Source: Pseudobutyrivibrio ruminis DSM 9787 (GTDB lineage: Bacteria; Bacillota; Clostridia; Lachnospirales; Lachnospiraceae). Taken from it: 64,000 nt of DNA. Shown piece by piece: positions 17,095 to 26,309 of the stretch. How positions within the stretch are numbered: position 1 is the first letter of the stretch; each line of letters opens with the position of its first letter. Location of the stretch: the NCBI RefSeq assembly GCF_900218035.1, contig NZ_OBMR01000010.1, forward strand, positions 1 to 64,000, read 5' to 3'. The notes beneath the pieces are model-generated. The model searched no databases. It saw only the letters and a list, made by a program, of their open reading frames with translations, and was not told where the DNA came from. A program made the position numbers and the translations under genes.

Positions 17095-18320
17095 TGTTAA
17101 CTAAAGAAAAAGCACTCGAGATACTGAGGGAGAATAATCAGGAACACGTTATGAATTTCTTTGACCAGCTTCCTGAGGAAAACAAGACAGAGTTTCTTAA
17201 TCAGATTGAAAATATTAATTGGCCAGACTTCAAGCTTATCGGCTCAAACGAAGCTGCAGCAAGAGGAGAGTTTAGCGTTCCTCCAGCAGTAAGTATTTCT
17301 GAAATTGCAAAGAAGCACGATGAGTTCGAAGCAATCGGATTAGAGGCAATCAAAAAAGGCGAAGTAGCAGCAGTTCTTCTTGCAGGTGGAATGGGCACTC
17401 GTCTTGGATTTGATTTACCAAAGGGATGCTTCAATGTTGGCGAAACAAAAGAGCTCTACATTTTCCAGTGCCTTATCAACAATCTTATGGATGTTGTTAA
17501 TCAGGCAGGTTGTTTTGTCCCTCTTTATATTATGACAAGTGAAAAGAATGATCAGGCTACACGTGATTTCTTAGCAGAGCATGATTATTTTGGATACAAT
17601 CCTGAGTACGTTAAGTACTTCATTCAGGATATGGCTTGTGCTGTTGATTACAATGGTAAGCTCCTTCTTGAAGAGAAGGGACGTCTTGCTACATCACCAA
17701 ACGGAAATGGTGGTTGGTATGCATCAATGGTAAAGGCAGGCCTTGATAAAGAAATGAAGGCAAAGGGTGTTAAGTGGATTAACATCTTTGCAGTAGATAA
17801 TGTATGCCAGCGAATTGCAGATCCAGTATTTGTTGGAGCTACAATTGCAGGCGGATACGAAGCAGGCTCAAAGGTTGTTCGTAAGGTTGATCCACAGGAA
17901 AAGATGGGTCTTCTTTGCCTTGAGGACGGCAAGCCATCAATCGTTGAGTACTACGAAATGTCAGATGAGATGGCAGAGGCAAGAGCTGAGGATGGTAGCC
18001 TTCTTTATAAATACGGCGTTATCCTCAACTACTTATTCTCACTTGAGAAGCTTGATGAAATCGTTAACAACAACATGCTTGTACACGTTGTTGAGAAAAA
18101 GATTCCACACATCGATGCTGATGGAAATCATGTTTCACCGGAAGAACCAAATGGCTACAAGTTCGAACTTTTAGTTCTTGATATGGTTCATATGATGGAT
18201 TCAAATCTTGCATTTGAGGTAGACAGAGTACACGAGTTCGCACCAATCAAAAATCTTCATGGTGTAGATTCGGTAGACAGCGCAAGAGAATTGCTTAAGA
18301 AAAATGGAGTTATACTCTAA
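17094..18320 (+). CDS. UTP--sugar-1-phosphate uridylyltransferase, UDPGP/UAP1 family
   Basis: 408 residues, with the UDP-sugar pyrophosphorylase signature LLAGGMGTRLGFDLPKG near residue 98, SPNGNGGWY for the sugar site, and EYYEMSDEMAE. This eukaryote-like UDPGP/UAP1 family (distinct from GalU) makes UDP-GlcNAc or a UDP-hexose from UTP and the sugar 1-phosphate. Substrate choice between GlcNAc and hexose cannot be settled by eye. Its place inside the glycosyltransferase operon indicates donor supply. The start overlaps the previous stop by one base. A short AAGCAG/CTGCTT hairpin follows. Confidence 0.88.
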   Translation: MLTKEKALEILRENNQEHVMNFFDQLPEENKTEFLNQIENINWPDFKLIGSNEAAARGEFSVPPAVSISEIAKKHDEFEAIGLEAIKKGEVAAVLLAGGMGTRLGFDLPKGCFNVGETKELYIFQCLINNLMDVVNQAGCFVPLYIMTSEKNDQATRDFLAEHDYFGYNPEYVKYFIQDMACAVDYNGKLLLEEKGRLATSPNGNGGWYASMVKAGLDKEMKAKGVKWINIFAVDNVCQRIADPVFVGATIAGGYEAGSKVVRKVDPQEKMGLLCLEDGKPSIVEYYEMSDEMAEARAEDGSLLYKYGVILNYLFSLEKLDEIVNNNMLVHVVEKKIPHIDADGNHVSPEEPNGYKFELLVLDMVHMMDSNLAFEVDRVHEFAPIKNLHGVDSVDSARELLKKNGVIL

Positions 18321-18359
18321 CTAAAAGCAGTTTAGCTGCTTAGGTTAAAGGAGAAAGAC

Positions 18360-19781
18360 TTGTACAAAAAAAAGAAGCGTTCCTGGGTAAAACATTTTGA
18401 TTTTATAATCCTGGATATGATTGCTGCGGAGTTAGCACTTTTTATTGGTGTTTATATCAAGTTCCACAGCATAATCTTTTTGGATCGTTTTGAGTGGTAC
18501 AACCTCTATCAAAGCTTGGCAAAAATATTGCCATTCATTGATTTAACAGGCGTACTATTTACAGAGACTTACACAGGAATTTTAAGAAGAACAAAATATC
18601 AAGAAATTACTTCTACTGTATGGCATAGCTTGATAAACTTCCTTGGCGTATTACTTTACATGTATGCCAACCAGACATCATACTACTATTCTCGATTTGC
18701 GTTAGGTGCTTTCGGAATAGCAATGATTGTTGTTACATACATTGTTAGAGTTTTCTGGAAGAGGATTATCCGTAGAAGAAAACTTTTGGATGTAAACAAA
18801 TCATCCATGGTTGTCGTTGCGGAGTCTACTACAGTAGAACATTGTCTTTCAGAAATAGCTCACAGCCCATATACAGAGTTTAAGGTTGAGGGCGTTGTAG
18901 TTGTTGATAAGGATATGACTGGTCAGGAGATTCAAGGCATTCCAGTAGTTGCAAATGCGGATAGCCTTTTTGAGTATCTCAGGACAAATGTTGTGGATGA
19001 AATATTCCTTGATGGTAACACAAGAGCCAGCGAGGAAAGCTTGGCAGGACGTTTAGTTGAACAGGGACTTACAGTTCATATGTCTTTGATTCATACAAAT
19101 AATCTTATGCCAAACCGCATTATGGAAACATATGGCGATTATGTTGTACTTACAACAAGTATGCATATTGCAAACAATAGACAAGCGTTCCTTAAGAGAT
19201 TGATGGATATCTGCGGCGCAATCGTAGGATTGATTTTAGCGTTTATAGCTTTTGTAATATTTGCACCAGTTATAAAGCTTCAGTCTCCGGGACCAGTATT
19301 TTTCACTCAGACACGAATTGGAAAGAATGGCCGTAGATTCAAATTCTACAAATTTAGAACCATGTACATTGACGCTGAGGAACGCAAGAAAGAGCTTATG
19401 TCTCAGAATGAGATGAAGGGTAATATGTTCAAGATGGAAAATGATCCTCGTGTCACACCAATTGGACATTTTCTGAGAAAATATTCTATCGATGAGTTGC
19501 CTCAGTTCTGGAACGTTCTTATAGGAGAAATGTCTCTTGTTGGAACGAGACCACCACTTGAAGAGGAATACGAGAATTATGCTCTTCATCACAAGGCTAG
19601 ATTGTCTATCAAGCCAGGACTTACAGGTATGTGGCAGGTTAGCGGTCGTAGCGACATAAAAGATTTTGAGAAGGTAGTTGCTCTCGATACAGAATACATA
19701 TCTAATTGGTCTCTTGGATTAGATATCAAGATAATATTTAAGACTATAGCTGTTGTTTTTGGTGGAAAGGGCTCGAAATAG
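18360..19781 (+). CDS. Undecaprenyl-phosphate sugar phosphotransferase (polyprenyl glycosylphosphotransferase)
   Basis: 473 residues. Four to five N-terminal transmembrane segments (to about 130), a CoA-binding-like domain (about 140-255), a further membrane helix (DICGAIVGLILAFIAFVIFAP), then the catalytic PGPVFFTQTRIGKNGRRF, FRTM, VLIGEMSLVGTRPP and KPGLTGMWQVSGR blocks of WcaJ/RfbP-type enzymes. It transfers a sugar 1-phosphate to undecaprenyl phosphate and so starts repeat-unit synthesis. The start codon is TTG (18360), 6 bases after AAAGGAG (18347-18353); no ATG is better placed. The next gene starts GTG overlapping its stop by one base. Confidence 0.93.
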   Translation: MYKKKKRSWVKHFDFIILDMIAAELALFIGVYIKFHSIIFLDRFEWYNLYQSLAKILPFIDLTGVLFTETYTGILRRTKYQEITSTVWHSLINFLGVLLYMYANQTSYYYSRFALGAFGIAMIVVTYIVRVFWKRIIRRRKLLDVNKSSMVVVAESTTVEHCLSEIAHSPYTEFKVEGVVVVDKDMTGQEIQGIPVVANADSLFEYLRTNVVDEIFLDGNTRASEESLAGRLVEQGLTVHMSLIHTNNLMPNRIMETYGDYVVLTTSMHIANNRQAFLKRLMDICGAIVGLILAFIAFVIFAPVIKLQSPGPVFFTQTRIGKNGRRFKFYKFRTMYIDAEERKKELMSQNEMKGNMFKMENDPRVTPIGHFLRKYSIDELPQFWNVLIGEMSLVGTRPPLEEEYENYALHHKARLSIKPGLTGMWQVSGRSDIKDFEKVVALDTEYISNWSLGLDIKIIFKTIAVVFGGKGSK

Positions 19782-21127
19782 TGGCGGATACATATTTTTC
19801 TTTGGTCATCTGGACTATAGATACAGATATGGATTATTTCAAAGATTGTCTAGAGTCTATAGATGAGCAAGAGTACCGTAATTTTGAACTTTATATACTA
19901 GATAATAATCCTTCTAATGCCATCGAAGTTACCATTAAGGAATTCTTCCCGGACATTGTAGATAAGGTTCATTATCGTCGACTGAAAAAGAAATCTGGAG
20001 GTGCCTATGCTTACAACATAGGCGCCCATTTTGCAGAAGGGGATTATCTGGTTTATTTAGGGCAGCACGATCGATTAAGTCTTAAGACTTTAGCATTCTT
20101 AAATGAAAAGATTTCACAGCTGGACAATGATAGTATCGTATATACGGATAACGATGAAATCGTTGGCCAGGATAGAATGAATCCTCATTTTAAATGTGAT
20201 TTCAACAAAGAACTATTATTGCAGACAAACTATATTGGCGAGTTTGTTGCAATTGCACGTAATGTGTACAGACGATTGGGAGAATTCAATGAAAAGGCTC
20301 AGACTGCCTATATCTATGAATATCTTCTTCGGGCAGCATTCAAAAAAGAACCTATAGAGCATATTCCATCCCTTTTGTATCATAAACGTACTTCCGAAAA
20401 GCTTCTTACAAAGGAGCAAAGGGCAGAAGCTAATTTCTATTGCAAGGAGCATATGGCTCTTGCTATTTCTTATCTTCGACAAACAGGAGTTATCGCAGAG
20501 GGGCGAATTGATGCATCTTTAAAGAAGTGGCATTTGGATTACGACGAAACATCTTTTAGGCGCTTTTCCAAAGACTACATGTTCTTTAAAGAGGAAGATG
20601 TTAAACTTTACACTAGAAATAATGCTAAAAAAATGTATGCATATCTAAATCAGCCTGACGTGGCTGTGGTAGGTGCTCGCTTCATAGATAGGGGCTTCAC
20701 TTATGACAATGTAGGATATGTGTTTGATACAGATGGAGCGTGGTATCCGGCGTTCCATGGACAGCGAATTTTCAGAGATAGCTACGAGAATTTGGCTAGC
20801 ATGCCAAGAGATGTATCAATGGTAGATGCAGGTTGTTGCATGATAGATTCAAAGGTATATAGAATGCTTCATGGCTTTGATACCAGACTATCAGGCCAGG
20901 ATGCAATGTTTGATTTTTGCCTTAGGGCAAAAGCGAGAGGATATAGAACAATAGTCATTCCAAAAGTTATTGCTAGAAAAAAGAATAGAATGACAATTAC
21001 ATCCACAGATTCTCATGAAATATTGATGGAAAAACATGGTGAAATCATTAAGAATGGTGACACTTTTTACAATAGGAATTTACCTGTTGGTATGGAAAAT
21101 TATATATTGCCGGGAACGCAAGAGTAA
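19781..21127 (+). CDS. GT2 glycosyltransferase
   Basis: 448 residues with GTG start overlapping the preceding TAG. N-terminal SLVIWTIDTDMDYFKDCLESIDEQEYRNFELYILDNNPS is a GT2 nucleotide-binding region. VYTDNDEIVGQDRMNPHFKCDFNKELLLQTNYIGEF resembles the domain after the DxD in the two-domain protein at 14261, and a C-terminal segment (DAGCCMIDSKVYRMLHGFDTRLSGQDAMFDFCLRAKARGY) parallels its second domain. It therefore looks like a shortened paralogue. The usual DxD appears only as DNDE. Sugar specificity is unknown. Last enzyme gene before the LCP gene. Confidence 0.82.
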   Translation: MADTYFSLVIWTIDTDMDYFKDCLESIDEQEYRNFELYILDNNPSNAIEVTIKEFFPDIVDKVHYRRLKKKSGGAYAYNIGAHFAEGDYLVYLGQHDRLSLKTLAFLNEKISQLDNDSIVYTDNDEIVGQDRMNPHFKCDFNKELLLQTNYIGEFVAIARNVYRRLGEFNEKAQTAYIYEYLLRAAFKKEPIEHIPSLLYHKRTSEKLLTKEQRAEANFYCKEHMALAISYLRQTGVIAEGRIDASLKKWHLDYDETSFRRFSKDYMFFKEEDVKLYTRNNAKKMYAYLNQPDVAVVGARFIDRGFTYDNVGYVFDTDGAWYPAFHGQRIFRDSYENLASMPRDVSMVDAGCCMIDSKVYRMLHGFDTRLSGQDAMFDFCLRAKARGYRTIVIPKVIARKKNRMTITSTDSHEILMEKHGEIIKNGDTFYNRNLPVGMENYILPGTQE

Positions 21128-21184
21128 AAATGATTAATTTTTGCCGCGTTTTTTATAGAATGTGACAGAAATATTTCAGTTTTC

Positions 21185-21214
21185 TTGACAATATATTAAA
21201 GCTTAGAGTAGACT
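21185..21214 (+). promoter_or_regulatory. Probable promoter of the LCP gene
   Basis: TTGACA (21185-21190) and TAGACT (21209-21214) with an 18-bp spacer in an AT-rich gap, about 40 bases before the LCP start. Confidence 0.6.
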
Positions 21215-21252
21215 AGCATAGTTATTAATACTAAGATGGGAGTAATAATCTG

Positions 21253-22818
21253 ATGAGTAATTTCGAAGATTACGATTTAAGAAGAAGCTCTGGAACTGGC
21301 AGAAATCCAAGACCAGCTAATAGAACTTCTGCATATAGAACCGCTGGAGGAACAGCGTCTAGATCATATGGTAGAGATGCAGATATTTCACCAGATCTTT
21401 CATTAGATGATGAAATAGATTTGTATGATTACGATTTACAGAGTGAGACAATGAGCCAGCGTAGACCAAGTGGAAGTAGACCTTCAGGAAGTAGACCAAG
21501 TGGAAGCAGACCAAGTGGAAGTAGACCACGTAGCGCTTCTTCATCACATAGAACTTCAGCAGCTGCTGCGCATCCTTCTGCAAGTAAGAAGAGAAAAAAG
21601 CCAGCTGCATCACATCCTAACAGACCAACTAGAAATACTGCCCCAGCTAGAGGTAAAAATGTCCCTAGCGGGCGTAAAGGTGGCGGCAAGAATGGACGTG
21701 GAGGAAAGAAGAAAGCAAGAAGAAATATTATTGTTGTAGAGATAGTAGTATTGTTACTTCTTTTAGTTATTTTCTTCCTTTGGAATAAGTTCGGTAAGGT
21801 TAACTGGGATAACATCAATATGGATGAAATTGAAGTTAACAACCTTGATACAGAGACAGAGGAGTTGTTAAGTAACTACACCACACTTGCATTGTTCGGT
21901 GTTGATAACCGTTCTAATGGAAACCTTGACAGTGGTAACTCAGATACAATCATTCTTGTTTCTATCAACAACGATACAAAAGAAGTTAAGATGCTTTCTG
22001 TACAGCGTGATACATATCTCCAGATTACAGAGGGTACATATAGAAAATGTAACTACGCATACAACCACGGTGGTGTTGAGACTGCTATCGGAATGTTAAA
22101 TACTAACCTGGATCTTAAGATTTCTGGATATGTATCAGTTGACTTCTATGCACTTGCTACTATCGTTGATGACTTAGGTGGTTTGGAACTTGAAGTTACT
22201 CAGAAGATGATTGATACAGATAACCCAGAGACACATCAGAATGCTCTTGCTGGTTATATTGCCGAGGTAGAAAACGTACTTAACTACTATCCTAATGAGG
22301 AAGAGGGATGGAAGTATTCAGATTGCTACTTCGATAGCCCAGGAACATACACACTTAATGGTGCTCAGGTTGTTGGTTATTGCCGTAACAGATATGCTGT
22401 TGATAACGATTATGGTCGTGCTGAGAATCAGCGTAAAGTAATAAAGCTTCTTGTAGAAAAAGCAAAGAAGGCAGATGTTGCTACACTTAACAAGATTGCA
22501 GATGATGTCTTCCCTAGCATTTCAACAAGCTTATCACTTTCACAGGTGCTTTCAATGGCAGCATCAGTTGGTGATTATGAGATTGCTGATTCAACAGGAT
22601 TCCCATTTGCACTTAAGGACACTACAATAAGCAAGACTACTGGTTCAGTATTGGTTCCATGTACACTTACATCAAATGTTGTTCAGTTACATGAGTTCTT
22701 ATACGACCAGCAGGATTACGATCCTACTGACGATATGGTTGATGTTATTAGCGACCACATTGTTAATGAAACGGGATTCACGGAAGATAGTGCGACAGTC
22801 ACACAAACTACGGATTAA
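21253..22818 (+). CDS. LytR-CpsA-Psr (LCP) cell-wall polymer ligase
   Basis: 521 residues. A long cytoplasmic N-tail (about 1-157) is rich in Arg, Ser and Lys with four RPSGS repeats. It is followed by one membrane helix (NIIVVEIVVLLLLLVIFFLW) and an extracellular LCP domain: ALFGVDNRSNGNLDSGNSDTIIL, VSINNDTKEVKMLSVQRDTY, DFYALATIVDDLGGLEL and the Arg-rich GYCRNRYAVDNDYGRAENQRKVI. LCP enzymes move undecaprenyl-pyrophosphate-linked glycopolymers onto peptidoglycan, so this protein likely attaches the product of the locus to the wall. The basic, repetitive tail is far longer than in LytR of Bacillus. Confidence 0.93.
   Translation: MSNFEDYDLRRSSGTGRNPRPANRTSAYRTAGGTASRSYGRDADISPDLSLDDEIDLYDYDLQSETMSQRRPSGSRPSGSRPSGSRPSGSRPRSASSSHRTSAAAAHPSASKKRKKPAASHPNRPTRNTAPARGKNVPSGRKGGGKNGRGGKKKARRNIIVVEIVVLLLLLVIFFLWNKFGKVNWDNINMDEIEVNNLDTETEELLSNYTTLALFGVDNRSNGNLDSGNSDTIILVSINNDTKEVKMLSVQRDTYLQITEGTYRKCNYAYNHGGVETAIGMLNTNLDLKISGYVSVDFYALATIVDDLGGLELEVTQKMIDTDNPETHQNALAGYIAEVENVLNYYPNEEEGWKYSDCYFDSPGTYTLNGAQVVGYCRNRYAVDNDYGRAENQRKVIKLLVEKAKKADVATLNKIADDVFPSISTSLSLSQVLSMAASVGDYEIADSTGFPFALKDTTISKTTGSVLVPCTLTSNVVQLHEFLYDQQDYDPTDDMVDVISDHIVNETGFTEDSATVTQTTD
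21463..21522 (+). repeat. Four 15-bp in-frame tandem repeats in the LCP gene
   Basis: Units beginning AGACCAAGTGGAAGT at 21463, 21478 (diverged: AGACCTTCAGGAAGT), 21493 and 21508, encoding RPSGS four times. The near identity suggests recent slippage and possible length variation between strains. Confidence 0.9.
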
Positions 22819-22838
22819 AAGATCAATAAAGTATCTTT

Positions 22839-22871
22839 ACAGGGGCTTGCCTTTTGGCAGGTCCCTGTTTT
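22839..22871 (+). terminator. Rho-independent terminator after the LCP gene
   Basis: ACAGGGG...TCCCTGT closing an inner TTGCC-TTTT-GGCAG stem at 22839-22868, followed by TTTTAC. It separates the polysaccharide locus from glmS. Confidence 0.8.
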
Positions 22872-22949
22872 ACTTTTGAGCCAAATAGTAGTAAAATCAA
22901 ATGGCTTGTATTTATTAATTATGCGAGTTTATGAAAGGAAAAAGGACAT

Positions 22950-24782
22950 ATGTGTGGAATAGTAGGATATGTTGGTAAGTCACAGGCAGCGCCAATTTTG
23001 TTAGATGGACTTAGCAAGCTTGAGTACAGAGGTTATGACTCTGCTGGTATGGCTGTTTATGATGGCACCAAAATCGAATATGAAAAGGCAAAGGGACGTC
23101 TTCGTCTTCTTAGTGAGAAAACTCACGATGGTGAGACAATGCAGGGTACAATCGGCATTGGTCATACTCGTTGGGCTACTCACGGTGAACCAAGCGAGGC
23201 GAATGCTCATCCACATCTTAATGAGGAGGAGACAATCGCAGTAGTTCATAATGGTATTATTGAGAACTATGCAAAGCTTAAGGAAAAGCTTATCAAGCGT
23301 GGATACAACTTCAAGTCTGAGACAGATACAGAGGTTGTTGCTCACTTACTTGATTATTACTATAAGCAGGGCAATGATCCTCTTACATGCGTAACAAAGG
23401 TTATGCATCGTGTTGAGGGTGCTTATGCTCTTGGTATTATTTTTGCTGATTATCCAGATCAGATTTACTCCGTTAGAAAGGACAGCCCACTTATTGTTGG
23501 TCTTGGAAAAGATGGCAACTTAATCGCATCTGATGTACCAGCTGTTCTTAAATACACAAGAAACGTATACTTCATTGAAAACGAGGAAATTGCACGTCTT
23601 ACAGAAGATACAATTGAATTCTTTGATGTAGATGGTCAGCCTATCGAAAAGGAAGCTAAGACAATCGATTGGGATGTTGATGCTGCAGAAAAGGGTGGTT
23701 ATGACCACTTCATGATTAAGGAGATTCACGAAGAGCCAAAGACAGTTCGTGATACACTTAATCCAAGAATTAAAAATGACACTGTTGATATCGAAGAGCT
23801 TGGTATGAGCGATGATGAAATTAAATCTATTTCACGTATTCGTATCGTTGCCTGCGGTAGTGCATATCACACAGGTGTTACAGCTAAATATGTTTTTGAG
23901 GAAATGGCACGTATCCCAGTTGAGGTTGATATAGCCTCAGAGTTCAGATACAGAAATCCAATCCTTCAGGAGAATGAGCTTGTTATTGCCATCAGCCAGT
24001 CTGGTGAGACAGCAGATACAAAGGAAGCAGTTCGTATGGCTCGTGCAATGGGCAACATGACACTTGCTATCGTAAACGTAGTAGGTTCTTCAATTGCTCG
24101 TGAGGCAGAAAAGGTTATGTATACATGGGCTGGTCCTGAGATTTCAGTTGCTACAACAAAGGCATACTCAGCACAGCTTGTTGCATTATACTTACTTGCT
24201 ATGAAGTTTGCTGATGTTAGAGGTCTTCTTTCAGCAGAGGAAATGAAGTCTCTTATCACAGATTTAAAGAAGCTTCCAGAGCAAATCGAAATGCTTCTTG
24301 GAAACAAAGAACGAATCCAGAAATTTGCTAACAGATTCGTTGCTGCTAAAGATGTATTCTTTATTGGACGTGGAATCGATTATGCGATTGCAATGGAAGG
24401 TTCCCTTAAGCTTAAGGAAATCTCATATATTCATTCAGAGGCATATGCAGCTGGAGAATTAAAGCATGGAACAATCTCTCTTATTGAAGAGGGAACACTA
24501 GTAGGTGCTGTAGCAACTCAGGAAAATATCTATGCAAAGACTGTTTCAAATATCGTAGAGTGCAAGACACGTGGTGCTTTCATTCTTGCTGTTACAACAG
24601 TTGGACATGAAGATATCGAAAAAGTAGCTGATTACGTAATGTACATTCCACAGACAAATAGATACTTTACAAATTCATTGGCTATTATTCCACTTCAGTT
24701 GTTTGGATATTATGTTTCAGTAGGTAAAGGTTTTGATGTAGATCATCCAAGAAACCTTGCGAAGTCAGTTACTGTTGAATAA
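22950..24782 (+). CDS. glmS: Glutamine--fructose-6-phosphate aminotransferase (isomerizing)
   Basis: 610 residues, the standard length. The nucleophile is Cys2 after Met removal (MCGIVGYVG), with a class II glutaminase domain (TRWATHGEPSEANAHPH) and two SIS sugar-isomerase domains (about 290-420 and 455-600; ISQSGETADT, ending LAKSVTVE). It makes glucosamine-6-phosphate for peptidoglycan and surface amino sugars. The 131-bp gap upstream contains only the LCP terminator and a normal leader; no glmS ribozyme is present. Position after the polysaccharide locus suggests linked precursor supply. Confidence 0.97.
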   Translation: MCGIVGYVGKSQAAPILLDGLSKLEYRGYDSAGMAVYDGTKIEYEKAKGRLRLLSEKTHDGETMQGTIGIGHTRWATHGEPSEANAHPHLNEEETIAVVHNGIIENYAKLKEKLIKRGYNFKSETDTEVVAHLLDYYYKQGNDPLTCVTKVMHRVEGAYALGIIFADYPDQIYSVRKDSPLIVGLGKDGNLIASDVPAVLKYTRNVYFIENEEIARLTEDTIEFFDVDGQPIEKEAKTIDWDVDAAEKGGYDHFMIKEIHEEPKTVRDTLNPRIKNDTVDIEELGMSDDEIKSISRIRIVACGSAYHTGVTAKYVFEEMARIPVEVDIASEFRYRNPILQENELVIAISQSGETADTKEAVRMARAMGNMTLAIVNVVGSSIAREAEKVMYTWAGPEISVATTKAYSAQLVALYLLAMKFADVRGLLSAEEMKSLITDLKKLPEQIEMLLGNKERIQKFANRFVAAKDVFFIGRGIDYAIAMEGSLKLKEISYIHSEAYAAGELKHGTISLIEEGTLVGAVATQENIYAKTVSNIVECKTRGAFILAVTTVGHEDIEKVADYVMYIPQTNRYFTNSLAIIPLQLFGYYVSVGKGFDVDHPRNLAKSVTVE

Positions 24783-24845
24783 ACCGTCACCTGACTATCA
24801 CATTACTGGGTTATTCTTACTAAAAGTTTAAATGGAGGCGAGTTT

Positions 24846-26222
24846 ATGAGTGATTTATACAACAATGGAGGCTCAAACAATGGGCCAGAAAACAACAACG
24901 GTTCATATTCCTACAAGAAGGACGAAATAAACCAAGGTGAATCTTATTATCAATGGTCACCATATGATAATGGTAATAAGAACAAAAAGCAGAAAAAGTC
25001 CACAGGTTTTGTAGGAAAGCTTGGACGTGCAGTTGCAATAGCGTTAGTATTTGGCTTGGTTGCTGGTACAGCATTCCAATCAGTGGTATATGTTTCAAAC
25101 AGATACCTGCCTATGTCAGCATCGTCAGAAGAAAAAATCGAATCTACTGAGACGGAAGACACAGCTAAAAGTGCAAGTGGTACAGCTCTTTCTACAACAT
25201 CAAATAAAGTATCTACAACAGTTACTTCAGATGTATCAGAAATTGCTGAAAATGTACTTCCAGCAATCGTACAGGTTACAAATGTAGGTCTTACAGAATA
25301 TCAGACATTTTTCGGAACAATGCAGCAGGAGACAACATCAGCTGGTTCCGGAATCATCATTTCACAGGATGATGACTATATTTACATTGCAACAAACAAT
25401 CACGTAGTAGCAGGTGCGGAAACACTTACAATTACTTTCAACGATGGTGAAGCCGTTGAAGGAACAATCAAAGGAACAGATTCATCATGTGACCTTGCTG
25501 TAGTAGCAGTTGCAGTATCAGATATTCCTTCAGATACTCTTTCAGTTATTAAGGTGGCAACACTTGGTGATTCTGATGCAACTGTAGTAGGTGAGGCTGC
25601 TATCGTAATTGGTAACGCACTTGGTTATGGTACATCAGTAACAACTGGTATTGTATCTGCAAAGGACCGTGAAGTTTCAATCACAGATGAGGAAGGAAAT
25701 CTCGTTACAAACAGTCTTATTCAGACTGATGCAGCAGTTAACCCAGGTAACTCAGGTGGTGCATTACTTAATGCTACAGGCGAGGTAATCGGTATTGTAT
25801 CTGCAAAACTTGCAGATGAGTCTGTTGAAGGTATGGGATATGCAATTCCTATCTCTTATGCATGGGACATTATCCAGCAGATGATTGATAACGATGTTGT
25901 TTCAGAGCTTGATGCATCATATTTTGGAATTGCTGGTAAGGATATTACATCAGAAATGTCTGAGCAGTACGATGTTCCAGTTGGTGTATATGTAGCTCAG
26001 GTAGTTGCAGGTTCAGGTGCAGAAGCAGCTGGTATCGAAGTTGATGACGTAATCACATCATTCAACGGTCGTACAGTTACATCTGTAAACACACTCAATA
26101 ACATTATGAAGTATCTTCCAGCCGGAACAACAGTTGAGGTTACTGTTGCCAAGGCATCAAATAACTACGAAGAAGAAACCGTAGAAGTAACACTTACACA
26201 CAAGGTTGACGCAGTACAATAA
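24846..26222 (+). CDS. HtrA/DegP-type membrane serine protease with PDZ domain
   Basis: 458 residues. A cytoplasmic Asn/Gly-rich tail (1-60) is followed by a single membrane anchor (LGRAVAIALVFGLVAGTAFQ) and a Ser/Thr-rich linker. The trypsin-like domain has the triad His in IATNNHVV, Asp in SSCDLAVV and Ser in NPGNSGGALL, and a C-terminal PDZ domain follows (YVAQVVAGSGAEAAGIEVDDVI). It degrades or refolds damaged secreted proteins at the outer face of the membrane. Start supported by GGAGG at 24834-24838. Gene-flanking hairpins at 26225-26396 end the unit. Confidence 0.95.
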   Translation: MSDLYNNGGSNNGPENNNGSYSYKKDEINQGESYYQWSPYDNGNKNKKQKKSTGFVGKLGRAVAIALVFGLVAGTAFQSVVYVSNRYLPMSASSEEKIESTETEDTAKSASGTALSTTSNKVSTTVTSDVSEIAENVLPAIVQVTNVGLTEYQTFFGTMQQETTSAGSGIIISQDDDYIYIATNNHVVAGAETLTITFNDGEAVEGTIKGTDSSCDLAVVAVAVSDIPSDTLSVIKVATLGDSDATVVGEAAIVIGNALGYGTSVTTGIVSAKDREVSITDEEGNLVTNSLIQTDAAVNPGNSGGALLNATGEVIGIVSAKLADESVEGMGYAIPISYAWDIIQQMIDNDVVSELDASYFGIAGKDITSEMSEQYDVPVGVYVAQVVAGSGAEAAGIEVDDVITSFNGRTVTSVNTLNNIMKYLPAGTTVEVTVAKASNNYEEETVEVTLTHKVDAVQ

Positions 26223-26224
26223 AC

Positions 26225-26296
26225 TAATACTTATCTTGGTCACAAGATAAGTATTACTGGAGACGCCTTTGCCGAAGGCAAATATCAAATGGCGTC
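26225..26296 (+). other. Two hairpins directly after the HtrA gene
   Basis: Perfect 13-bp stem TAATACTTATCTT/AAGATAAGTATTA (26225-26237, 26244-26256), then GACGCC...GGCGTC (26262-26267, 26291-26296) enclosing TTTGCC-GAA-GGCAAA. Neither is followed by a T run, so they may protect the 3' end or act with the terminator at 26310. Confidence 0.6.
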
Positions 26297-26309
26297 GACT
26301 TACCCGTAA

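Noticed and set aside
21463-21522. CRISPR-like repeat cluster
   Set aside because: Units are 15 bp without spacers, in frame inside the LCP gene, encoding RPSGS.
22819-22949. glmS ribozyme upstream of glmS
   Set aside because: The gap is only 131 bp, includes a terminator, and lacks the conserved ribozyme core.
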